Part shown: one piece after another, positions 57,105-64,000 of the stretch
Layout of the letters: each line of letters begins with the position of its first letter
Numbering within the stretch: the stretch's first letter is position 1
Assembly (NCBI GenBank): GCA_030248215.1
Contig: JASANG010002954.1
Span: forward strand, 173,348-237,347
Length of the DNA: 64,000 bases
Direction of reading: 5' to 3'
From: Enoplolaimus lenunculus
Lineage: Eukaryota > Nematoda > Enoplea > Enoplida > Thoracostomopsidae
Position numbers and translations under genes: made by a program
Notes under the pieces: generated by a model
Seen by the model: the letters and a program-made list of their open reading frames with translations, nothing else
What the model was told of the DNA's origin: nothing
Databases searched by the model: none

Positions 57105-58064
57105 ATGAAAACTTCCAATAAAACTGACAAAATACTGTCAGAATATTATTATAACCCGGCTTCTCCAGCTTCTTTTACAAATGCGAACAAACTTTGGCTA
57201 GCAGCGAGAAAGCAGTTGCCGACATTAAAATTTTCGAATGTTGAGCAGTGGCTGTCAAACCAAGTTGTACACCAACTGCACAAATCCAGACGTCGCGGCC
57301 ACGCAACTTCTCAAATTAAAGTTGAACGGCCGAACGCACAATGGGACATAGATTTAATGTTTGTTCGAAAAGCAAAGCGTTACAACAACAACTACCAGTA
57401 CATCTTAGTTGTTGTAGATATTTTCAGCAGGAAAGCTTATGTAGAACCGTTGCGCAATAAATATGCGCAAACTGTCGCCAACGCGTTTGCTGCTATTCTT
57501 AAGTACAGCGGAAATCAACCTCGAGTCGTTCGTTCAGACTACGGGACTGAATTTAAGGGCGTATTTGAGAAATTCTTGAAATCACGCAATATTAAACACT
57601 TTTGGGCAAATAACGCATACAAAGCTAGTTATGCAGAGCGATTTATTAGAACCCTTAGAGGAAAAATTTTAAAATATTTGAGCTACACTCAAAGTTTGCG
57701 TTATATCGATGCATTGCAAAAGTTGGTTACATCCTACAATAACACGGTTCATCGTAGCATTGATGTAACCCCTGAAGAAGCTAATCGTAATTGGAAAAGC
57801 TACAAACTTCCAATTGTTGCATCAGTTTCTGGCACTAAGCCAAAATTTACCATAGATTTAGGAGATTATGTCAGAATATTGCTTGGAAAATCAAGTTTTA
57901 AAAAGTCATCAGAACAGAACTGGACAAATGAGCTGTATGAAGTCGTTCAGCGGCGACTTGGCAAACCTCCAACCTACCGACTTCAAGATATGTTGGGAGA
58001 ACCAATGACGGGGGCGTACTACGCAGCTGAGTTACAAAAAGTGCATAGAGACAAAAATAAATAA
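57105..58064 (+). CDS. Polinton-type DDE integrase
   Basis: 319 residues from ATG 57105. The rve core carries D83 (WDIDLMFV), D145 (RSDYGTEFK) and E178 (YAERFIRTLRGK), spaced as in retroviral-like integrases. An SH3-like C-terminal part follows (GDYVRILLG ... NWTNELYEV ... YRLQD). It would join element ends to host DNA. It starts 82 bases after the NADAR stop. No clear TATA box precedes it, so it may share the upstream transcript. AATAAA-type signals overlap the stop region. Confidence 0.9.
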   Translation: MKTSNKTDKILSEYYYNPASPASFTNANKLWLAARKQLPTLKFSNVEQWLSNQVVHQLHKSRRRGHATSQIKVERPNAQWDIDLMFVRKAKRYNNNYQYILVVVDIFSRKAYVEPLRNKYAQTVANAFAAILKYSGNQPRVVRSDYGTEFKGVFEKFLKSRNIKHFWANNAYKASYAERFIRTLRGKILKYLSYTQSLRYIDALQKLVTSYNNTVHRSIDVTPEEANRNWKSYKLPIVASVSGTKPKFTIDLGDYVRILLGKSSFKKSSEQNWTNELYEVVQRRLGKPPTYRLQDMLGEPMTGAYYAAELQKVHRDKNK

Positions 58065-58090
58065 ATACAAAAAAATTCTCCTGAAAAAAG

Positions 58091-58098
58091 TATAAAAG
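58091..58098 (+). promoter_or_regulatory. TATA box
   Basis: TATAAAAG, 91 bases before the ATG at 58182. Confidence 0.6.
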
Positions 58099-58181
58099 CT
58101 CATGCGCCGGCGAAATAAGATTATTCTGTCAAATAATTTCCGAACAAAACCGCGCTCTATCTGTTTCTTTCAACACGTACA

Positions 58182-58625
58182 ATGGAGTGTGGTACCAATT
58201 TTCAACAGCTGCGGTTTTCTGATCAAGAAATTTTGGCCGAAATGCAGCGGTTAATGTACACCAATTGTTGGGGTTGCAGTAGCGAAAACCCAATGGTACG
58301 GCGGTACGGATCGGCGCATCAAAACGGTTGCCAAATGGATAAGCGTGACATAATTGATTTGTATTTTCACGAAGCTGTGGTAAATTTGCACTACAAAAGT
58401 TGCATGCAAATTAATCCGCGCACTCGCCGGGCAACAATCAGGCGATTGAAAAAGTTGTGGCGCGACGGCGCTACAGACAGTGAAGACGACGGCGACGACG
58501 ACGAAAACAACGATGGCGGTAATGCTGATGGTGCTACAGTCGAACACGACAACGACATTGTTGAGGTTGATGACGGGAAGAACAAAGACACAGCAGAAAC
58601 GTCGAATTCCAAAGCAGCCAAATAA
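58182..58625 (+). CDS. Small protein with Cys/His-rich N-half and acidic tail
   Basis: 147 residues. CWGC at about 30-33 with a later HQNGC suggests a metal site. A basic patch (RTRRATIRRLKKLW) precedes an Asp/Glu-rich C-terminal third. Family not recognised. It sits between integrase and capsid genes with its own TATA box, so it is likely an element regulatory or DNA-binding protein (inference). Confidence 0.7.
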   Translation: MECGTNFQQLRFSDQEILAEMQRLMYTNCWGCSSENPMVRRYGSAHQNGCQMDKRDIIDLYFHEAVVNLHYKSCMQINPRTRRATIRRLKKLWRDGATDSEDDGDDDENNDGGNADGATVEHDNDIVEVDDGKNKDTAETSNSKAAK

Positions 58626-58648
58626 AAATTGATTCATTGTCTCCAATC

Positions 58649-58657
58649 TATATAAAC
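58649..58657 (+). promoter_or_regulatory. TATA box of the penton-like/basic protein pair
   Basis: TATATAAAC, 73 bases before the ATG at 58722. Confidence 0.55.
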
Positions 58658-58721
58658 AATTGTCGGTGTATGATTTGTTATTGTTGCTAAATACGTATTG
58701 TTACTGTTTAGAGAAATAAAT

Positions 58722-59555
58722 ATGCAACATTATGATAGTAACAGCTTTTACGTTACTTTACTAAGTAATGCTTCGCATGAGCACTTCCCAAGCAACTCAC
58801 ACAGCAAATTTTCTAATCGCTTGGTTGCCCCATTACTTTTAGATCGAACCCGATGGGAAGTTGGGCTGTGTGAAATTGTATACCCAGAACACATTCTCAA
58901 TGTAACCGAGAATCATAGTATACGGGCGTCAAACGAATTATATCCTGTAGCTGCAGAATATTCGTTTAAACACATGATTGAAGGACAGGAATCAGGCTGG
59001 ATTTATGAAAAAGTAAAATCAGCGTGTTACACAGACGTGACTGCGCTAATCAATAGCATTAATGAAAATTTGTCAGCAGTAGGAAGCAAACTGTTGCAAT
59101 TTAAGTACATTGATTCAGAAGACAGGCTAGAAGTTAAAGCTGTACCAAGAGATACGATAATTTGGATCCATTTTGCACAAAAGGACGCTAAATTACTTGG
59201 CTTTCGCCCAAATGAAACATTTTTACTCACATACGATGGTGTAAAAGCGCCATTCCGCATAGATTTGATGGCTGGCGTGTCTATGTTGTACGTTTATTCT
59301 GACATTTGCAAGCCACAGTTGGTTGGACACAGCGAAGCACCGTTACTTCGTATAGTGCCGCGACAAGGGTTGTCGAAACAAAAGTCAACTACAGTACACA
59401 CAACGCGATTGTTTTCACGGCCACATTATATACCGATTGACAGAAATGAAATAACGAGCATAAAAGTATATATAAAAGCAGAAAACAACGGTGAACTTGT
59501 ATTTGAAAGTCTTGGTTGTGTAATCGTCAAACTTCATTTTCGACGTACCTACTAA
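58722..59555 (+). CDS. Penton-like minor capsid protein
   Basis: 277 residues from the ATG at 58722 (the frame is open upstream only through a TTG). It opens with FYVTLLSNASHEHFPSNS and RWEVGLCEIVYP, the pattern of a protein found beside the capsid gene in Polintons and adintoviruses and assigned as the vertex (penton) single jelly-roll protein. The downstream gene begins 9 bases after its stop. Assignment rests on family pattern and context, not on a structure comparison. Confidence 0.7.
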   Translation: MQHYDSNSFYVTLLSNASHEHFPSNSHSKFSNRLVAPLLLDRTRWEVGLCEIVYPEHILNVTENHSIRASNELYPVAAEYSFKHMIEGQESGWIYEKVKSACYTDVTALINSINENLSAVGSKLLQFKYIDSEDRLEVKAVPRDTIIWIHFAQKDAKLLGFRPNETFLLTYDGVKAPFRIDLMAGVSMLYVYSDICKPQLVGHSEAPLLRIVPRQGLSKQKSTTVHTTRLFSRPHYIPIDRNEITSIKVYIKAENNGELVFESLGCVIVKLHFRRTY

Positions 59556-59564
59556 TTCAGTAAA

Positions 59565-60176
59565 ATGTCTGCCGTCGCCGGCGATGGACCACCATTCATT
59601 GTTTCTCAGCGTGGGTTTGGACTTGGAGCAGTTTTTGCGACTCTTGCTCGAGTTGCAGTCCCTGCCGCAGCCAAATATTTAGCCCCTCATGTATTGAAAG
59701 GCGTATCTGAAACTATGGTATCTGAAATTGGATCAAAACTGAAGCAGCGTCAAGAGCAAAAGTTGAACAGTGCAGACGTCGACCGCAATATAGCACAAAA
59801 CAGTACTGCATCGAGCGACAATATTCGATTGAACGATGGGCCTAACAAAAAAGCGATGACGACGACAAAAACATTACGTCGTCGACATTCACATTTGGCG
59901 CGGAAAGTTGCAAAAAATATAGGCAAAAGTATAGCGGCTGATTTAACGGTACGCGCGCTATATAATAATAATCAACGTGGATGTGGTAAGAAACGGAATA
60001 AAAAGGCACTAAAACGCCGACAAGACCGTAACGCATCAAAACGCACAAAAGCGCAACAACGACAACTTGCTACGCAAGCTGGGCGTCACAGCAATTCAAA
60101 CATAGTTAGGTTGCCAAAGAAGAGAAAACAGTTCAGTCGACGCTCTCAAGTTTTACCGTCTGACATTTTTGGCTAA
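59565..60176 (+). CDS. Small basic protein with hydrophobic N-terminus (pVI-like candidate)
   Basis: 203 residues. A Gly-rich amphipathic/hydrophobic start (GFGLGAVFATLARVAVPAAA) and a very basic Lys/Arg C-terminus (LRRRHSHLARKV, KKRNKKALKRR). Adenovirus-like capsids carry such membrane-active or DNA-binding precursors cut by the viral protease. Placement between penton and major capsid genes supports a virion role. Confidence 0.55.
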   Translation: MSAVAGDGPPFIVSQRGFGLGAVFATLARVAVPAAAKYLAPHVLKGVSETMVSEIGSKLKQRQEQKLNSADVDRNIAQNSTASSDNIRLNDGPNKKAMTTTKTLRRRHSHLARKVAKNIGKSIAADLTVRALYNNNQRGCGKKRNKKALKRRQDRNASKRTKAQQRQLATQAGRHSNSNIVRLPKKRKQFSRRSQVLPSDIFG

Positions 60177-60213
60177 ACAGTATGGCACGCGCCACATCAT
60201 AACAACAAAAAAC

Positions 60214-60221
60214 TATATAAG
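60214..60221 (+). promoter_or_regulatory. TATA box of the capsid-protease-ATPase cluster
   Basis: TATATAAG followed by GCATCAGT. The first ATG is 49 bases on. Confidence 0.6.
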
Positions 60222-60262
60222 CATCAGTCGTTGCTTTTGTTCTTTAATTTATATTATATTCA

Positions 60263-61648
60263 ATGTCACGAATGCTGAACAACGTACTATTTTGCATACA
60301 TCTTGTTGTTGGAATTATGTCATCGCTGAAAAGAGGAAACAATAACGCTATTTTCACCAGTATGGTGTACAAAAATGAAGTTAATTTATTTTCACATCAG
60401 TTGGTGCAAAAATCAATAATCGACAGCAATTGGACAGACATTCGACCAACAAACAGCGTCAACGATTCGAGTTCTATTAACTTTTACATTGCCGGGAGCG
60501 AAGAAGAATTTCTCGATCCGATACTTTATTTAAAAGTAACCGCTCGTATTATAGCAGGGAATGGAAAACTACTAGCCGCAGATTCCGAAGTTGCTACTGT
60601 CAATTTATTTGGCCACGCAATGTTTAAACGGATCGACATTAAAATGCAAGATAAAATAATATCAACCGCGTCAGACAACTACCCGTACCGTGCATACATT
60701 GAACGCTTGCTAAACTTCGGAGGAGAGTCGAAGCGGAATCAATTAGCGGCAGAAGGCTACTATAAAGATAACGCTGGAAGCGTCGACTCAATGAATTCTC
60801 AACAAAACACGGGCTACGAACGACGCCGGGTAATGGTAGGGGGAAGTCGAAAATTTGTTGCATACGTTCGACTATCAACCGATTTAGCAACGCAACCGCG
60901 CCTACTAATCAACGGTGTCGACTTGAGTGTATCGCTACATCAAACACCGAATAAATTTCGACTGATGTTTGCAACATCCACACCTGAACCGATCATCGAC
61001 ATGCTTGACGTTACACTATTTGTTCGTCGTGTACGTCTTGCACCACAAATCGCTGCAACAATTGCCCGTCAGCTGAGAACGGAGCCCGCAAAATATCCAA
61101 TTTCGCGCGTAGTTGTCAAAGAATTTCAAATATCTGCTGGGCGTACTCTAATTAATCGCGAAAATATATCGCGTGGACCGCTGCCACGTTCAGTAATTGT
61201 TGGAATGGTTGAGAGTGATGCTTTGACTGGTTCAAGTTTAAAATCGCCCTTCAATTTTGTTTCAAAGCGTGCCAGTTTTATTTGTCTGTACCGAGAAAGT
61301 GAGATGGTTCCTGCAGTTCCGTTTACCCCGCGCTGGGACGATAACGATGCAGTGCGCGAATATTTGAGCCTACTTACAGTGGCGGGAAAGTTTGGGGCAG
61401 ATTTCGACAATGGAATTTCTTATGCTGAATATTTACGTGGCGGCTACGTTTTATATGGATTCGATCTGACACCGGACGAATCGTGTTCTCTAATGCATGC
61501 AGCAGTTCAAAGACAAGGCGATCTTACTTTGAAAATGCAGTTTGACATTAAAGACATTGATCAGTCTTGCACAATAATTGTCTACTTGGTGTACGATAAT
61601 TGTATATATATCGACAATAACCGTAACGTATTGACTGATTATGTGTGA
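60263..61648 (+). CDS. Major capsid protein (double jelly-roll, hexon-like)
   Basis: 461 residues from the first ATG. A second ATG at 60317 (MSSLKRGNN) removes an odd hydrophobic 18-residue lead and may be the true start. Features include SSSINFYIAGSEEEFLDP, an FKRIDIKM strand, DNYPYRAYIERLL and GFDLTPDES, the pattern of Polinton/adintovirus double jelly-roll capsid proteins, which form the pseudo-hexameric shell. The stop lies 17 bases before the protease ATG. No disruption seen. Confidence 0.8.
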   Translation: MSRMLNNVLFCIHLVVGIMSSLKRGNNNAIFTSMVYKNEVNLFSHQLVQKSIIDSNWTDIRPTNSVNDSSSINFYIAGSEEEFLDPILYLKVTARIIAGNGKLLAADSEVATVNLFGHAMFKRIDIKMQDKIISTASDNYPYRAYIERLLNFGGESKRNQLAAEGYYKDNAGSVDSMNSQQNTGYERRRVMVGGSRKFVAYVRLSTDLATQPRLLINGVDLSVSLHQTPNKFRLMFATSTPEPIIDMLDVTLFVRRVRLAPQIAATIARQLRTEPAKYPISRVVVKEFQISAGRTLINRENISRGPLPRSVIVGMVESDALTGSSLKSPFNFVSKRASFICLYRESEMVPAVPFTPRWDDNDAVREYLSLLTVAGKFGADFDNGISYAEYLRGGYVLYGFDLTPDESCSLMHAAVQRQGDLTLKMQFDIKDIDQSCTIIVYLVYDNCIYIDNNRNVLTDYV

Positions 61649-61665
61649 ATTTTTTTGTTTGTTTT

Positions 61666-62220
61666 ATGGACACTTTGCAACTACTTGACGCAATAAATTT
61701 TGACACTTTTACATCAAAGCATTGTTTGGGAGTTTTTGCCGCCGATCAACTATCATTTACGGCTAAAGCTGAATGCTTTCCAAGTTTTCTAATTGTAAAC
61801 ACCGATAACTCCAGCAAACCGGGGTCGCACTGGCTGTTACTCTGGTTTCAAGATAAAGCGACAGCTGCCTATTTTGATTCGTTTGGTTTGACTCTAGAAG
61901 CGTACAATGGGCGCATTAAAAATTTTCTTTCTACATATTTTAACAACTGCTACTATAGTATAAATAGCGCGCAGTTACAATCTCTCGATTCAGACACTTG
62001 CGGACACTGGTGTTTGTTTGTTGCGTACAACTTTTCAAGACGCGTTTACAATTGCCTAAACGCATTTTCCGCGTACACTCGCACACTAAACGATTGCGAA
62101 GTAAGACGGTTTGTGGTGAAGCGGTTTTTGTTAAAGTTTAGCAAGCAAAACGTGAACATTTCGCGTTGCGACGTTGTGCAAACGTGTTGCACAGGTGCCG
62201 CAATCTGCTTTTCGTTGTAA
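61666..62220 (+). CDS. Adenain-like cysteine protease (maturation protease)
   Basis: 184 residues from ATG 61666 (the frame also runs back to a GTG at 61645). The Ulp1/adenain-fold catalytic set is visible: H55 in GSHWLLLWF, D71 in AYFDSFG, Q105 and C112 in LQSLDSDTCGHWC. It would process capsid precursors. It is packed between the capsid gene (17 bases) and the ATPase gene (2 bases). Confidence 0.88.
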   Translation: MDTLQLLDAINFDTFTSKHCLGVFAADQLSFTAKAECFPSFLIVNTDNSSKPGSHWLLLWFQDKATAAYFDSFGLTLEAYNGRIKNFLSTYFNNCYYSINSAQLQSLDSDTCGHWCLFVAYNFSRRVYNCLNAFSAYTRTLNDCEVRRFVVKRFLLKFSKQNVNISRCDVVQTCCTGAAICFSL

Positions 62221-62222
62221 CG

Positions 62223-62906
62223 ATGGAACACGCTGCAAGCGTCGTAGAATTCGATGAACGACTAAAATTTCCATGCTCAATTATTGTAACGGGAGTTTCG
62301 GGTAGTGGAAAAACAGAATTTGTGCTCAAGCTTTTGAAGCACAGAAACAAGTTGTTTGACAAAAGTGTTGACATGGTTTTACTATGTTACGGGTTGTATC
62401 AAGATGCTTACTCAAGGCATTGTAGTGATGGCAATGGTACAGAATTTGCGATAGTTGAAGGATGCCAGGAACAGTGGCTCAAAGATCGCGGTATGATGGA
62501 CCCAAACAAAAATACAATTTTAATATTGGATGATCTGCATACTGAGTTGGCGAACAATCCACTTCTTGGAAAATTTTTTTGTAAATTTAGCCACCATCTC
62601 AACACCACTGTGATTTTTGTCACTCAAAATTTGTACCATCGTGGATCCCAAACACGTGATGTAATTTCAAACGCACACTACATTGTATGCTTGGCACAAC
62701 CGCGTGACAAAACTGCAATTAGCGTTCTTGCTCGGCAAATGTATCCGGGAAATAGCAAGTTTCTAGTTTCTGCGTACGAACAAGCAACTTCTACACGATG
62801 GGGCTATTTACTTATTGACGCACGCCCGGATACACCAGAATTTTTGAGGTTGCGGACTGGTATTTTTCCCGACGAAATGACTTACGTTTTCGTTAGAACC
62901 AGCTGA
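62223..62906 (+). CDS. FtsK/HerA-type DNA-packaging ATPase
   Basis: 227 residues. Walker A GVSGSGKT at 24-31, Walker B TILILDDLH with D103-D104, and a sensor-like FVTQNL segment followed by RDVISNAHYIV, as in the A32-like packaging ATPases of Polintons. It lies two bases after the protease stop and has no TATA of its own, so translation from a shared transcript is likely. Confidence 0.9.
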   Translation: MEHAASVVEFDERLKFPCSIIVTGVSGSGKTEFVLKLLKHRNKLFDKSVDMVLLCYGLYQDAYSRHCSDGNGTEFAIVEGCQEQWLKDRGMMDPNKNTILILDDLHTELANNPLLGKFFCKFSHHLNTTVIFVTQNLYHRGSQTRDVISNAHYIVCLAQPRDKTAISVLARQMYPGNSKFLVSAYEQATSTRWGYLLIDARPDTPEFLRLRTGIFPDEMTYVFVRTS

Positions 62907-62915
62907 TCATTAAAT

Positions 62916-62924
62916 TATAAATAG
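62916..62924 (+). promoter_or_regulatory. TATA box
   Basis: TATAAATAG, 75 bases before the ATG at 62991. Confidence 0.55.
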
Positions 62925-62990
62925 CTGCGCACACACAAGTGAGAATCAAAGAACGACTGTTATACTTTAGCTAAAGTTGCATGGTTTGTG

Positions 62991-63317
62991 ATGAAAAAAG
63001 TAAAGCGAAACAAACACTATTTATACGTTTTGTGTCATGCTGGCCCAGAAGTCAGAAAAGCAATAGTTCGACACTCAAACCGAGATCTAATCGTTACAAT
63101 TGCTGAATGCATTTACAACATACTTCGCGGTAATCCAACTTTGAGCGGCGTTCAGAAATCGCGTCTCAGGCCATACAGCTCAGTGTGTCGCAAAATTGTT
63201 AGCCCAACGACAAGTGCAGCACAAAAGAAACGGTTAGTTTTACAGAAAGGTGGTTCGCTGTTGCCCTTGATTTTGAAACCCATATTTGCAGCCGTGCCAT
63301 GGCTGCTAAAAGGATGA
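62991..63317 (+). CDS. Small basic protein with hydrophobic C-terminus, Polinton/adintovirus type
   Basis: 108 residues. A helical basic body (NILRGNPTLSGVQKSRLRPY) and a tail QKGGSLLPLILKPIFAAVPW. Proteins with this layout (basic body, Lys/Arg, QKGG, hydrophobic end) recur in Polinton-like elements; their job is unproven, possibly membrane-active or core. An ATG at 62981 opens only a short other frame. It overlaps the next gene's start by 19 bases. Confidence 0.65.
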   Translation: MKKVKRNKHYLYVLCHAGPEVRKAIVRHSNRDLIVTIAECIYNILRGNPTLSGVQKSRLRPYSSVCRKIVSPTTSAAQKKRLVLQKGGSLLPLILKPIFAAVPWLLKG

Positions 63318-64000
63318 CTTTGCTTCCTGCAGATTTTCTGGAAACTCTTCAGCGCCAACGACGTATAGAAATGAATACAGAGACAAGTTTAAAACTCGCA
63401 ATGGACAAAGAAATGGAACAAATATTAACAGACAATCAATTGCCTGTCGAAACAAAGTTAAACCAATATAACCAAGTGTTGCAGAAATATCTACATTTAC
63501 GCGAAAACGCGTCAAAACGTCGCCCTGCAAATTCAGCGAGCGCACAGTTGGCGGAAAGTACAGACGGGAGCAGCAATAGCAGTGTGAAACGAGAACCAAC
63601 AAAATTTGAAGCGACACACCAGGAATTTGACATTTCGGCATTAGTTGCTAAACGATTTCAAGACCGTGCAAAAGCACTGTTGAAAATGATTTCGGAAACA
63701 GGAGCACCTGGCGTAACTTGGTCGGCTGGTGGGGTTGTATCCATTGATGGACAGCCAATTTTAGGTTCCCACATTGCTGACTTGATTGCTCACACGATGA
63801 AACCAAAACAACCAAAACACAAACCTGTTGGATACGATAAGTTTTTAGCAGCACTAGCAAACTTACCAATTGCCACATCGTGGATACCCAGCGTAAAACT
63901 GCGAACGCGTTTGGAACGTTTTCGACAAACTGGCGATCTACAACCGACATATTCAAACTATGCTTCTAAAACCAATAACTATAGCAATTTAGAAACTAGC
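63299..64000 (+). CDS. Uncharacterised Polinton-type protein, runs off the right edge
   Basis: 234 codons are visible with no stop. The ATG at 63299 overlaps the upstream gene; an in-frame ATG at 63314 is the alternative. An N-terminal coiled region (LETLQRQRRIEMNTETSL) is followed by a Ser-rich linker. Then comes a conserved-looking block, RAKALLKMISETGAPGVTW ... GGVVSIDGQPILGSHIADLI ... VGYDKFLAALANL, that I recall as a recurring, unnamed protein of Polinton-like elements. Function unknown. Confidence 0.65.
   Translation, partial: MAAKRMTLLPADFLETLQRQRRIEMNTETSLKLAMDKEMEQILTDNQLPVETKLNQYNQVLQKYLHLRENASKRRPANSASAQLAESTDGSSNSSVKREPTKFEATHQEFDISALVAKRFQDRAKALLKMISETGAPGVTWSAGGVVSIDGQPILGSHIADLIAHTMKPKQPKHKPVGYDKFLAALANLPIATSWIPSVKLRTRLERFRQTGDLQPTYSNYASKTNNYSNLETS

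Larger units (their letters stand above)
56227..64000 (+). mobile_element. Polinton (Maverick)/adintovirus-like integrated element, right part beyond the window
   Basis: All genes run left to right: NADAR, integrase, small acidic protein, penton-like, small basic protein, major capsid, protease, ATPase, small basic/hydrophobic protein, open ORF. This joins the integration, capsid, maturation protease and packaging ATPase modules that define Polintons and adintoviruses. Protein-primed DNA polymerase B has not appeared and would be expected to the right. No stop or frameshift disrupts a core gene. The left boundary given is the first TATA box, not a mapped terminus. Confidence 0.85.

Noticed and set aside
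61645-61665. Protease start at GTG 61645
   Set aside because: It overlaps the capsid stop; the ATG at 61666 fits a eukaryotic gene and the fold's usual start.

Overview
The window is invertebrate nuclear DNA, most likely from a nematode (inference). It is AT-rich and full of short inverted-repeat elements, with intron-split genes and dispersed tracts of TTAGGC, the nematode telomere unit, carried inside transposable elements. It also has a TPM-domain single-pass membrane protein of a type common in nematodes, and a DEG/ENaC channel. No bacterial operons, rRNA or CRISPR were seen.

Layout. (1) 77-12025, minus strand: most of a CDC2-like (CLK/LAMMER) protein kinase gene, assembled from eight exons whose splice phases all agree. 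It has a very long low-complexity first exon, and its 3' end lies beyond the left edge. (2) 18324-21654, minus: a partly resolved multi-pass membrane protein gene. (3) 28106-34221, plus: a six-exon TPM-domain membrane protein gene (424 codons). (4) 39181-49905: a 10.7-kb LTR element whose single ORF of about 2,025 codons has a Gag part with two CCHC zinc knuckles and a long novel C-terminal extension, but no pol. Its LTRs carry a row of hairpins whose stems differ by compensating changes. (5) 53351-55447, minus: an intronless DEG/ENaC-type channel. (6) About 56.2 kb to the right edge: a Polinton/adintovirus-like integrated element. Its genes all run on the plus strand: a spliced NADAR-domain gene, DDE integrase, small acidic Cys protein, penton-like protein, small basic protein, double-jelly-roll major capsid protein, adenain-like protease, packaging ATPase, small basic/hydrophobic protein, and the start of one more gene.

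Between and inside the genes lie at least nine short repeat families, called A to I below. A and B are TTAGGC-armed. C has CACTGCAAAAAATGGTGAGTC ends. D has CACTGTAAATT ends. E has GTAGTGACCCG ends. F has CCCGTAGCCA ends. G is TTAA-flanked with a tRNA-like core. H has GCAACTGGGTACATTC ends. I has AGCACCTATCACC ends. There are also several minisatellites.

The capsid, protease and ATPase genes are intact and tightly packed behind TATA boxes, which suggests a recently active virus-like element. The NADAR gene at its left side is the most unusual cargo. Splice models and repeat boundaries were read by eye; no database search or alignment was run.
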